A stretch of DNA of 64,000 nt from Caprimulgus europaeus (taxonomy: Eukaryota > Chordata > Aves > Caprimulgiformes > Caprimulgidae). The stretch lies in contig OU015541.1 of the NCBI GenBank assembly GCA_907165065.1, positions 6,510,001-6,574,000 of the forward strand, given 5' to 3'. A program made the position numbers and the translations under genes. Positions 25,798 to 36,420 of the stretch are shown here, piece by piece (within the stretch, counting starts at the first letter, position 1; every line of letters starts with the position of its first letter). The notes under the pieces are model-generated. The model had not been told where the DNA came from and ran no database searches. It worked only from the letters and a program-made list of their open reading frames with translations.

Positions 25798-28700
25798 TTT
25801 ACTAACATATACCTAATATGTTTGAACATTCAAAAGCTTGTGCCAAGCCTACCCAAATTTTCTTCTTTGCACCCCCCAAACTTTATGCAACTTACATGAC
25901 TCGTCACCATAAATTAAATCATATGTTGATTTGCTTTGCCCATGATCTCTTAGAAAAACTGGGTGATTAATACCTTTTAAAGCTTGTTTAAACATTAGAC
26001 TTTTATAATTCTATGCAAATGCTTTTCATTACAGGAATTGTACTACAGTTGTGATAGCTGGCTTCTCAAATGAGGGATATGAAGGTGGTTAATGGTGCCT
26101 GCGATAGCTTTTGTGAAATACAAAACACATTCTTGACTCAGAAGGAGATGAAAAGCTGTGTAGCTGCAAAGGCAAGAACTGAGGTTCCCCATCACACACC
26201 AGGCTGCAAAGCTGGAAATACAGTAACAGAGTCTATGTAACAATGCTTTCTTTTAAGTTTAGGAGCATCTTTATATGCTAAAGAACAAAGTTTGTGTTAT
26301 ATAATGTGCCTTTCTGGTTAAATAGGTGGTCTATTACATAAAAATAAAGATATAATGCAGTACAGTTTATTGTGACAGTAGTACATTGTTTGGTTTAATT
26401 TTTGTACATTAAGTTGTAGATGCAAACCCATTAATTGCTTTCCTAGGTGTGAAGATAAGTTTACTGCCTGCCTCATGTTTGGTCCTGCCTCCTGAGTTTT
26501 TTACCAGAAGTTTTGACTTCCCAAGTCTACCTAAATTGTTTTCATGCAGAGATTACTGTCCATACACCACTTAAGAGACTTATAATTATGAGTCCTTGAT
26601 GTAGAGCACATTTCTAAGTACAGGCTGTACAATTTTGAGATTACTAAAGATAAATCTTTTCATAGGTATCACGTAATTGCGTGCAGTGAAGAGGCAGGCA
26701 ATTAGACTACAAGGATTGATCTGGTGTTTTGCCAAAATGTAGAGTAAGTTCAGCCTCATTTTAAAGAGATGTGTTTGGTGAAGAGGTGCTTTGTTCTTAA
26801 AGGCCGAGGACAGGAGTACCATGTAGGCTTTGTCAAATAAGACAATAACAATGATTTAGATGAAGTCTATACTAATTAGCTGCAGACTCTTGATTTCACA
26901 GTTAATGGCTCTTATCTGCTGATATTCATCAAAGATGTCCAACCTCAGATCTTGCCCTCTCCCATGTCTCCAGTGTCACTATTTGCCTCCAGCAGTCATT
27001 TTACAGAGCTGTTCAGATTTTAGTTTCCCATCCAGCTTTCTCTCACCTCTCTTTTTTTGCCTAATATTTTCTTACATGTATTGACCCTGGTAATGATGAA
27101 AATCTGAATTGCAGTGACTCATGGAATTAGCTCATTGCATGTTGGGACTCCTGCCTGCTGGCAGTGCTATAGCTCCAGGTCCCCCAGCATTTGGGCAATC
27201 CTGGAACCAGATCTCCGCTGTGATCTCAGAGATGATGGCATAACTGGAAGGGATAGAGATGGCTCTGCCTGACTTTTTCCATCATATACACAGTTCATGA
27301 AAATGCAACTTTGTAAATTTTTCATTATTTCATTTCAAATTTGGGCAGGTCAAGGTCTCCAGGGTTGGATAGAAATTCACTGTCTTTAACTGAAGTAGAG
27401 ATAAAAAGACTCCTTCATTCCCCAAGCAAGTTATTTCAAAATAACATGCTCCTTCTCTATTTTTCCCTGAATACAGAATTTTGCATGAGCACTTACCTTG
27501 ACAAAACTATCAATTAGGTAAAAACACTTAGTGTGCTAAGTTTTAGCAGTCCCTGTCGGCTCCCTCTATAGATGAAGAATAAGGTTGTTCCTGGCATAGA
27601 TATGGTGAATCAGTGGCCTAATTTGACTTTTCTAGACAGTAAATGAATCTCATCCTTTTCAGTGGCTGCTGAAGAGGCACTTCCTTACCTGCAACATTTT
27701 GAAATACTCATCACCATGCAACTAAAAAAGAGAAAAGAAGTTAAATACACTTAGAGCTGAAGAAGTCTTGAGATGGCCCTCACAGCTGTATGCTAATGGC
27801 AGAGGAAGTACTCTGTGTCTTAATGCACTTGTTCTGAATCACACTTGGATGCTTTTCTCAGTGTGCACTTGAGCAGCTTTAAGCCACACACACCAACACT
27901 CATGCAAAACTCTGCTAAGGTGCACTAGGAACCCCTAATGAAATGAGTGCTAATAGCCCCTCACTGCCTTTTCTCATCACAGGAAATAACTGTTTAGACT
28001 GATTTTCCCAGCTGCACCTTTTCACTGCTTTGATTATCAGCTCACTTAGTATAATGGCCCCTTTGGGGCAGGTTGTTTCAGTAGCAGCTTTTGAAGCTGG
28101 AGAGGCACTGCAATTGCTGCCCTACTGCTGGTATAAAATGAACCTGTGTGGAGTGAGTAAGCTTGAATGGGAGAGTGTGTAATAGCAGGTGTGTGTAGGC
28201 AGGAGATCTGCTGTTATTCTGCCTTACCTGCAGTTTCTTGTACCTCTGTGAATATGTAAGTCTAAAGAAACATTAATTTCTTAGGCTGTTTGTAGGTTTA
28301 CCTGTGCTTAAATGTTAATTCAAGGTGGGTTAATCAGTTTGAATAACTGGAAGTGTTTCTGATGCAGTGTATGTGTGTTTATTTAGAAAAAAAAAAAAAG
28401 CCTTCATCCTGTTAATTTAAACTGTATTCATTGTTCCATCAGTTAATACCTGGTTATAATATTTACATGTTAATACAGAGTAGTTTCAAGTCCATCACAT
28501 TTGGCCTCTGGCTTTGTAGTTTAGCTGCAGCTTATCCCCAGTGTGTGTCCTTACAATTGTGGTGATTATATCAGTAATGTGTTGAAAGTGTCCTGCTGCC
28601 TATTATATCCATTACGGTGAATGAGGACTGCTCTATATATTTTAATTTTTTTCTAGATTGTTCATTTCTGAGCTTGAATCAGTAACAGGTAGAGAACAAA

Positions 28701-30241
28701 CCAAAACTGCATCCCTTAGGTTCGAAGGTGAATACTGACTGTGTTTATTACTAATAGAGACAATTTGAATGTTAGAATAATGGATTTATAGATTTTTCTA
28801 AGTAAGCTTCACTTCAGTAGTGCCTTTTTTGTTTGTAAACACAAGAGAGGAATAGCCTTAGAGAAGATCTGTGTGTTTTTTTCATAAACAAAGAGATAAA
28901 AAATGTAAAACAAGACAAAAAATCCTTGGAAACTAGTAACTGCTTAGGGTAAATACTTAGATGTGTCACTACAAACATTCATACAAGCAAAATAGCAGAT
29001 AATAAATAGATTTCCATCACCATCCTAGAGCACTGGTGCAGAGTGATAAATTGGTAAAGATAGCAAGTAGATCTAATTTACCCAATGATTTTTAGGTTGA
29101 CTCTAACAGATGTATATTATGAAAATGATGAATGAGCATAGTCTTGTGCTACGATTTAAAATACTTATGAAATATATAATGACTGTGATGATATTAAGGT
29201 GGTGGATGGTTATGAAAAATAGATTTGGAATAAGCTTCCCTATGCTTGTTATTTCTGGAAAAAAATAACTTTAAACAAGAACAATAAAAATGCTTGGTTT
29301 TGAAACAGATTTAAAGCATCAAAAGCCATGGTTTTCTCTTTGGAGTGAATCTGATACAGCTTATTTTCATTCATCAGTGTAAAGTCTGAGTTGAGCTGTA
29401 ACCCCATTACATAGCAGCCTAGGAAACAGCAGAATGAAATGTGCAGCTGTGGTGCTGTGCTGCTCCCAGTGTAGTGAGTTTCCCCTGTGCAAATGGGCTT
29501 CACCTGTAGCTCTGGCCTTAAGAATCTGCTTTATCTTCCTTCCTCAATGCCTATGTCTACTTAATGTACATTATTAATTGAACCACTTAAAAACAAGGCT
29601 GTATTTTAACCTTTTAAGATTTAACTTTCAAAACTGAGCAGAACAGCACCTTCTCAATGTTCTTCAGAGATATATATGGGCAGGAATTTTGATTAGTCTT
29701 TGTAGTGCTCCCTGAAAACTGTTTCTTTCCTCCACCTTCCACTTGAAAGCCTATTGAACACCAGCACTGTATTATATTAGTGATAAAAAATTAGATCCAA
29801 GCCTGTACCAGAGCTCTCCTGAAGAGGGAACATCAGAGAGCCCTGTTGTGGCTGGGTAGCAACATTTACAGTGGTATCTGGAGCTGATCTTCAGATTGCT
29901 GATACCAGCTCTGTGAGCCTGCCTGTCCCTGCCCTGCACCCTGTGGCCCACTGAATGCTGTCCAAATGTCTGTGCCTTATTCAGAAGAGGTCATCTTATA
30001 TCAACTGGTCTGAGTGCAGCTTGCCTCTACTCTTGGATGGTGGCGACAGGAAGGAACAAGCTGTTCTGGAACTGTTGCATCTGCTGTACCCAAGCTGGGT
30101 TGCTCAGTGCCCAGTTACCTGATTTCCCTCGTACTATCTAAGAGGTGTGGAACTGAGATAGAGCAGGGGTGCCCAGCAAAGGGGATTCCAATGTGTGTTG
30201 TGAAGCAGTATTCCTTTGTGGGTGAGCTTCAAAGTCACCTT

Positions 30242-30830
30242 ATAGAATCGTAGACTGGAAGGGACCTTAAAGCTCATCCAGTTCCAACCCCCCTGCCATG
30301 AGCAGGGACACCTTCCACTAGACCAGGTTGCTCAAAGCCTCATCCAACCTGTCCTTGAACATTTCCAGAGAGGAGTGTCCACAGCTTCTCTGGGCAACCT
30401 GGGCCAGTGTCTGACACCCTCACAGTAAAGAATTTCTTCTTAATATCTAATCTAAATCTACCCTCTTCTGTTTTAAAGCCATTACCCCCTGTTCTATCAT
30501 GACCTGCCTTTGTAAAAAGTCCTTCCCCAGCCTTCTTGTAGCCCCTTGAGGTACTGGAAGGCCACTAGAAGGTCTCCCCAGAGCCTTCTCTTCTCCAGGC
30601 TGAACAGCCCCAACTCTCTCAGCCTGTCCTCACAGCAGAGCTGCTCCAGCCCTCAGATCATCCTCGTGGCCTCCTCTGGACTTGCTCCAGTAGGTCCACG
30701 TCTCTCTTGTGTTGGGGGCTCTGGAACTGGACACAGTACTCCAGGTGGGGCCTTACAAGAGTGGAGTAGAGGGGGAGAATCATCTCCCTCGACCTGCTGG
30801 CCACGCTTCTTTTGATGCAGCCCAGGATGA
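30242..30830 (-). mobile_element. CR1 LINE fragment, 5'-truncated
   Basis: Seen on the plus strand: ATAGAATCGTAGACTGGAAGG at the left end, then GGGACCTTAAAGCTCATCCA, a TTCCAACCCCCCTGCCATG block, GGGCAACCTGGGCCAGTG, TCTCCAGGCTGAACAGCCCC, CTCTCAGCCTGTCCTCAC, CAGTACTCCAGGTGGGG and TTGATGCAGCCCAGGATG at the right end. Known: these are the diagnostic blocks of avian CR1, in the order of its reverse complement. The CR1 3' terminus (ATTCTRTG repeats) therefore lies at 30242 on the minus strand, and the copy is truncated at its 5' end at about 30830, the usual fate of CR1 insertions. Only the 3' part of about 590 bp is present, with substitutions, so it is inactive. Confidence 0.96.
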
Positions 30831-33800
30831 TTTAGGTATAGCTACCAAACCAAACAGCTAGCTCTGGTCCCAGACTAGGCTTCAACAAATAGAAGCATCT
30901 TACTTCAGTTAAGAGGTAATCAAGGTATTTGTACTAATAGCCCCACTGATGTTCTTGATTGGCTGCAGAGTTCTGTGCCTGGGCTTTGTTATTTATCCAT
31001 TAGGGCAAATTCTTTCAATTATAGGATATTTAGACATTTACTGATGGGAAAATTGCATGCATAGTGCTGCATTTTATGTGAAAGAGGCAAATCTGGGTGT
31101 AATTCGTAGAATATGCTGTTTTGAGTTGACTTAGTGGGATAACTCATGCTCCTGCAAATTCAGATATTTGTCTGAATAGATGAGAGTTTTCTAACAAGTC
31201 TTATAAATCCATATAAATGGCACCTTTAGATGAAAAGGATATTATCTCAGTCTGCCATTTCTCATACTATCTAGAGGGAAACTGCATATATCTTGTTCAA
31301 CCCTGCACTCTTACCAAGGAAGAAACATTTCTTCTTACGAACAGATTACACATTAGCTTAATAGTAACAACTCTGACAGTGCTCACATTTCACTGCAGTT
31401 ATAAACGAGGGCAGATTCTGAGCAGATAGAAATGTTGCTCTGGTTCCTGTCATCTGTTAAGGACTGCTGCCCTGTTCTGGCACGTGTTGCTGTGATGTCT
31501 TTGTTCTGCTGTATGTACACATCTGTAGGGTGCACTGCTGGGAAATGGTGCTGTTTTGGGGGGTTTCTGCTGATGTTCCAGTTGTGTGTCTCAGATGAGT
31601 CTTGGTCTGAGCCTCAGCTCTGTCCCTGAGGGTGGCTGAACACCAGTCCCAGGACTCACTTCTCAGTGAAGCATGAAGGCACTGACTGCAGTGCTGTTCC
31701 CTCAGAGTGTGGTTCCGTTCTTCCCGTCTCTTCCTTTTCACACCTGGAGCTGCAGCTGTCAGTATTCATTCACACCCCCTGTTGTGGGGGTTCGTCTCAT
31801 GGAAACTGTTTCTTTCTCTTCCCATCATGAACAGGCTTGTGATGGCTGCTATCCTGGCTCCATGCAGGAGGCTGCACCATGGATTTCCATAGTATGAGTT
31901 AGAGCTGGGAATCTGGAACTGGGGCTGGACAAATCATCCTTCTCCATCCATAACCTGTGGGGAGTAGCCCAGCTTCACTGGCTGGTGCCAGAAAGTGTGA
32001 GAGATCTTTGAGGGATTTTATGGATTCTTTTTCCATCATGTTTGCATGTGGGATGGAGATGTCTGGCTTTGTTGCCCATTTTTGTGTAGCTTTCTGGACA
32101 GCATGTAGAATTAGGATGTTTTTGCCTAGTGTTAGACTCTTTCTGGTTTTGTTAACCAGACCTCCAGGACTGTGGTTTGACATGGCATGGGGCTCTTATA
32201 GAAGCACAAACAATTCTAAGTGATGTCTTCAGATTGTTTTATTCAACAGATGCATATTTTGCTTAAAGGCAAAGCACAGTATGAATCAGTCTCATTTAAA
32301 ATCACTTTAAAAAAGAGAAATAAGTAGAACATCAGGTGCAATAAAAGCTAAATACACAATAACCTGAGGCAGAATATCATGGCAAACCATGCTCCAGAGT
32401 ATATAACACTGACAACAGGTAAAGTTTTTTACAACAAGTAGGTACAGTCTTTCCACACCACGAAAGGCCACTTGTGTGGTTTCCTTTGCTCATTTGTTGC
32501 AGTTCATCTTGATGCGCTGCATCAGGCATTGCAGAAGTAAGCCAGGCTGAGCTAACAGAACAGATCTTAGCACTGCTGAACTGCAATTTGTGAGACACAG
32601 ATAAGGCTGAAAGCATTCAGGTTTAGCTTACTTGCCAGTTGGGATTTTCTCTGATCTCTACCTGAAATATGGGAGAATTTTTATCTGTGCTTATATTGCC
32701 ACCCACTCCACAGTGATCTGCATGTTTCTTTTAGTTTAGTTTTTTAAAAATTAAGGGTTATAGGATTAGGTAAGTGTTGGAACAGTGGGAGTGTTGGGAA
32801 GGTGGAAGAATGGAATTATTCTGGAGAATTGAATTATGGGAGGAAATGAGAACTTGATTAGGGAATTTAGGATGTGATCAGAGGGTAAGGGAGCATGAGG
32901 TTGATATGAGCTGATGGGCAGAGTGTATTTAGAGCACAGGGAGAGATGGTTCTTGGCTCCATGGAAATGGTAGGCTCCATAGGATTGGGAAATTAGATTG
33001 CTTCCTATGTAGGCTGTAGGATGCTGAGAATAAAACACAGCCAAACATGGGCCAGTGTTTGCAAACTGTGGGACATGTCTTCCCCATGGATGGTCAGAGC
33101 TGAGTTCTGGAGCTATTAGCAGTGAAACACCAGCAGCATGGGTTGTACCAGGACTAGTGTGTGAATGCAGAACTGAAGGCAGAGTAGATTGGGAACCTCT
33201 GGTCTGGATAACTGTTCCTAAACTGAAAGAGGGGAGCCCCAGTAATAACAACAACCTAGCAACTCCACTCAAATAAAAAATAAATAAAAAAATAAATCTT
33301 TAGTTAAATGAGTTCTTTTAGATGTTTGAAAGCAAACGACAACCCCATTGGTTTCAGGTTACTGCCCCTCTTAGAAGTGAGATACCAGAAAGCTGCTAAG
33401 TAGACTTTAGGATGGCTTAATTTTCTTTGCCTGGCACTGTCTGTGGTACTGTCTGTATGCTGTGTTATATACAAATGGTGTCAGCCTTTGCTCAGTTACA
33501 ATATGCTATTTGAAGGCCACTTACATGGTTTAATCCTATAAAAAGCAGAGGCAAAGACTAAATTATTGTAGCTGAAGTTGCATGCTTTACATGCCACCAA
33601 CCTGCACACAGAGTTTGAAAATGATTGCAAACAGCACGTTGCTCTCTTGTTTCCCATGCAGGAGTGTCCACCCACCCAACTCACTGTAAAGCTCTTTAAG
33701 TAAAAAGAAACTGACCCCTGGCATATATTTCTCAATGCATAGAAGTCTTATGTGTCATATACATCTTCTTTCTTCCAAGTAGCCAGTTCAGCCAAATGGA

Positions 33801-34624
33801 TATCTCTAAAGACTCCATGCAGCTTTGACACATAGCTAAATTAAAACTGTTTTGCATTTTAGCTGTTCCTTATATTCAGATCTGTGTAGACTTCAACATT
33901 TTCTAGGCAGGTCTCTCATTGGTGACAATTTATCAAAAGGAGATTTCTGTTACCCGATTTATTTACATATCAAATACTACAGTGATCAGTGCATTGCAGT
34001 TTAAAAAAATAAATTAAAAATTTGCAGATATAATACTCCTATATCACAATAAGTTATGTAAATGCCTTCTTCAGGTGAGTCACGTCTATCAGGAAGCTGT
34101 TTAAGTCACACTATCACTGATACAGTAGCTGTTCCTTTTCACTTAAATGATTTCTACTGAAAGAATATTTTGGTGCAAGAGGAATGTTTACTTTCAGCCT
34201 TCAAAGACTTTACTCAGGTTGCTTTATAGCAAGCAGCAGAAATGTCAATCCATTCTTTTAATAAAAGGTGGAGGCATGGGAGTAAGAGTAGAGCAATGCT
34301 GTTATCTGTCAGTGTTTTGATTTGTCTTGCAGGTGAATTGCTTTCCATAGAGGTTACTAATGGAATCTTTTAGAAAACACTGTCTTGTTGATAGTGGCTC
34401 AGAGATAAAGCAACAGGTATAAATGAATGGTAGAGAAAATATTATTTCAGCCTCCATAAGGTAGTATTCCCTTTCAGGTTTCATTTTTCCAGTAAGTTTC
34501 TTATGCGATTTTTAAAGCCATGCTGGATTTTCTTCTTTTATAACTATTTAAATAATTTCATATTAGTTGAATCTGGTTTTCATTTTGAAAAGTATCAATG
34601 TAGGTTTTAAGTGGAAGGTTATTC
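30831..34624. other. Gene-free stretch downstream of MC3R
   Basis: I see no gene. A purine-biased, G/A-rich stretch runs from about 32760 to 33000, and an (AAATA)n-like A-rich run lies at 33270-33298. The longest minus-strand open frame here (32766-33272) begins at TTG and has repetitive composition, so I do not call it. Any distal 3'UTR of MC3R would fall in this interval if the near poly(A) signal is bypassed. Confidence 0.55.
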
Positions 34625-34630
34625 TTTATT
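34625..34630 (-). terminator. Candidate MC3R poly(A) signal (AATAAA)
   Basis: TTTATT on the plus strand reads AATAAA on the MC3R strand, about 125 bases past the stop codon. It is the first canonical hexamer after the coding region and would give a short 3'UTR containing an (AT)7 microsatellite. In AT-rich DNA such hexamers also occur by chance. Confidence 0.5.
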
Positions 34631-34688
34631 TCCTGTGCCCTTCCTGCAGGCACTGCTTTTAAAGTGGAACTGCTATGTATCTAGATAC

Positions 34689-34702
34689 ATATATATATAT
34701 AT
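34689..34702. repeat. (AT)7 microsatellite in the inferred MC3R 3'UTR
   Basis: Seven AT units lie between the MC3R stop codon and the AATAAA at 34630-34625. A CACAC stretch follows on the plus side. Confidence 0.8.
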
Positions 34703-34755
34703 TCACACACCTACTGTGTGTATCCTCTCTCTATTCTCAACACAAAGCCAGATGT

Positions 34756-35733
34756 TTACAGCATGCACTGTCCCACACTCATACCATAACAGCAACAAAC
34801 TATTTCTTTGAACGTCTTTCTCATCTCCAGACTCCGGAAAGCATAAATGAGTGGATCAATTACCGAGTTGCACATTATCAAAACCAGATAGGTATTAAAA
34901 TGTGAAGTGTAGCAGACGCAGTATGGATTCATTGGGCATGAAATGATGAGAATGAGGTGAAGGAAGAAAGGTGCCCAGCAAACAATGAAGACCCCAAGTA
35001 AAATAGTGATGGTGACAGCTCCCTTCATGCAGGTACGCTGGTAGGGCACCCCATCCACGGGGAGAGCTGCAATCCGCTTCACATGCAGGCGTGCAAACAA
35101 GAACATGTGAACATAGAGGGAGGCCATGAGAAAGAGCATGGTAAAAAACATGGTGATGAGACAGACAATGACAGTTTTGCTTTCTGAGTAGGCAATGAAT
35201 ATGATGCCACAGATGATACAAGCAATCCAAATGATTGCAATTAGGGTTAAAGCTTTCTTCACAGTCATGATGCTGTGGTAACGAAGAGCATAGAAAATAG
35301 TTATGTACCTGTCAATGGCAATAACCAAGAGGTTGCAAATTGAGGCTACCAAAGAAATACAAATCATTGAGTCAAAAACATTGTCCATATGCTGAATAAA
35401 GTGGTCATCAATGATCAAATAGCCGTTGCTCAGGATTGCAATCATGATAGTCTCCAAGGCATTGGACATGCTCACTAGCATATCTGCCACAGCCAAGCTA
35501 CAAAGGAAGAAATACATAGGAGAATGCAGGTTTCCATTCTTCAGCACTGCAAGAATGACAAGGATGTTTTCCAGCAGGCTGATGATCCCTAAAGTCAAGA
35601 AGACCTCAGCTTTTATGAAGACCTGTTCACAAAATCCATCGCCACTTCTGTTGTTCAGAATTGAGTCACTGAAGTCTTCAGTGGCATTAAGCAGTACAGG
35701 CTGAAATGAAAATGCAAAGTGTGTGGTATTCAT
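34756..35733 (-). CDS. MC3R: Melanocortin-3 receptor, complete intronless coding region (325 aa)
   Basis: Role (known): plasma-membrane Gs-coupled receptor for alpha-, beta- and gamma-MSH and ACTH, mainly hypothalamic. It signals through cAMP in energy balance, growth and puberty timing, and is blocked by AgRP. Seen: sequons at N2, N16 and N28. Seven membrane segments start at about 43, 73, 119, 160, 188, 239 and 280. TM1 has N56. TM2 has LAVAD (D84) and ligand-pocket E94. TM3 has D117 and D121, then DRY at 141-143. The second extracellular loop is very short and TM5 lacks Pro, both family traits. TM6 has CWAPFF (252-257) and H259. TM7 has DPLIY (293-297). CCC at 313-315 is the likely palmitoylation site. 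[19 protein letters not shown] and [11 protein letters not shown] point to MC3R rather than MC4R or MC5R. Start: the ATG at 35733 has A at -3 and is the first in-frame ATG after the TAA at 35766-35764; the 8 open codons above it begin at GTG. The frame is intact. Confidence 0.97.
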   Translation of the reverse strand: MNTTHFAFSFQPVLLNATEDFSDSILNNRSGDGFCEQVFIKAEVFLTLGIISLLENILVILAVLKNGNLHSPMYFFLCSLAVADMLVSMSNALETIMIAILSNGYLIIDDHFIQHMDNVFDSMICISLVASICNLLVIAIDRYITIFYALRYHSIMTVKKALTLIAIIWIACIICGIIFIAYSESKTVIVCLITMFFTMLFLMASLYVHMFLFARLHVKRIAALPVDGVPYQRTCMKGAVTITILLGVFIVCWAPFFLHLILIISCPMNPYCVCYTSHFNTYLVLIMCNSVIDPLIYAFRSLEMRKTFKEIVCCCYGMSVGQCML

Positions 35734-35770
35734 TGTCAGCAAAGGACTCGAATTCACAAGTGATTACGGA

Positions 35771-35825
35771 CCTGGTAGAGCACAGGTCAAAAAAAAAAAA
35801 CAGAGGGGAAAAAAAGAAAAAGAAG
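35771..35825 (-). promoter_or_regulatory. Candidate 3' splice site of a 5'UTR intron of MC3R
   Basis: On the gene strand, a pyrimidine-rich tract from about 35825 to 35788, including a run of 12 T, is followed by GACCTGTGCTCTACCAG|G. The AG is at 35773-35772, so the exon would start at 35771, leaving 38 nt of 5'UTR before the ATG. Tract and CAG|G are close to the vertebrate acceptor consensus. I could not pick a matching donor upstream with confidence. This implies that transcription starts further up, perhaps near 36200-36450, where GC content rises. Confidence 0.5.
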
Positions 35826-36212
35826 TCCTTACAAGTTGTTGCTGTGCACATGGGATGGAATCAAGCAGGACTTTTGTTTAGTCACTTTTACAAGTAGAAA
35901 CAAAATCTGCATCTACAGTGAGTTTTGTCAGTCACAGGTTGCTCTTCTGCTTTATAAGAAAGTGGGATTCAGATCTTGCAGGTATCAAACAGTTTTCTCT
36001 GAAGGCAAAAGGCAGCAGCAGCACATTGCTGTTTCTAGCTCTCCTGATGATTAAAAGCAGGGAGTTTTCTCATCTGCTCTCGTCAGCTGGAGCCAGTGCA
36101 GGTTTGTTGGCAGCACGTTGCAGGCTCAGTGAAATATCTCTTGCTAGTTCAGTGGCAAGAAACGAAAAGAGGACTAAGTGATTTATACATGCATGAAAGA
36201 AAAAAACAACTC

Positions 36213-36420
36213 CTACTTATTCCTCCGTGCAGAGCAGTGACCACTGGAGAGCAAGCACCTTTCTGACTGACAGCTGCAAACACCAGGTACAGATCCCCAG
36301 CGCTGGCTCCAGCTCCGGATCCGAAACTGTCTGGCGCCCTCTGCAGAGAGCGAACAGGATGGATTCGCCTTAAATTGCGTCTGGAAAATGAGATTTTTCA
36401 TCCAGCAAAACTTTATGCCT
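36213..36420 (-). promoter_or_regulatory. GC-elevated region upstream of MC3R, possible promoter or insulator
   Basis: A modest local rise in GC and CpG (about 36290-36390) stands out from the AT-rich surroundings. It contains TGGCGCCCTCTGCAG at 36332-36346, whose GGCGCCCTCTG core resembles the reverse-strand core of the vertebrate CTCF site. It lies about 0.5-0.7 kb above the MC3R start codon, so a first non-coding exon and promoter could lie here. There is no TATA box I would defend. Confidence 0.35.

Larger units (their letters stand above)
12591..30241. other. Gene-free stretch between FAM210B and MC3R (right part)
   Basis: I see no gene or RNA gene. The interval is AT-rich with modest GC rises near 14000-14300 and 21000-21500. 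Neither rise has CpG-island character nor a believable exon. It contains A/C tracts at 19230-19297, 20492-20530 and 25709-25797, a G/T tract at 24931-24970, and AT-rich low-complexity sequence around 22000-22075. Confidence 0.55.

Noticed and set aside
32766..33272. Minus-strand open frame of 168 codons, the longest after MC3R
   Set aside because: It begins at TTG rather than ATG, lies opposite a G/A-rich low-complexity stretch, starts in an A-rich run, and shows no family motif or splice context.
34756..35757. MC3R extended by eight residues to 35757, and assignment as MC4R or MC5R
   Set aside because: The extension starts at GTG. The ATG at 35733 is the first in-frame ATG after a stop. [19 protein letters not shown] and [11 protein letters not shown] fit MC3R better than the paralogues.
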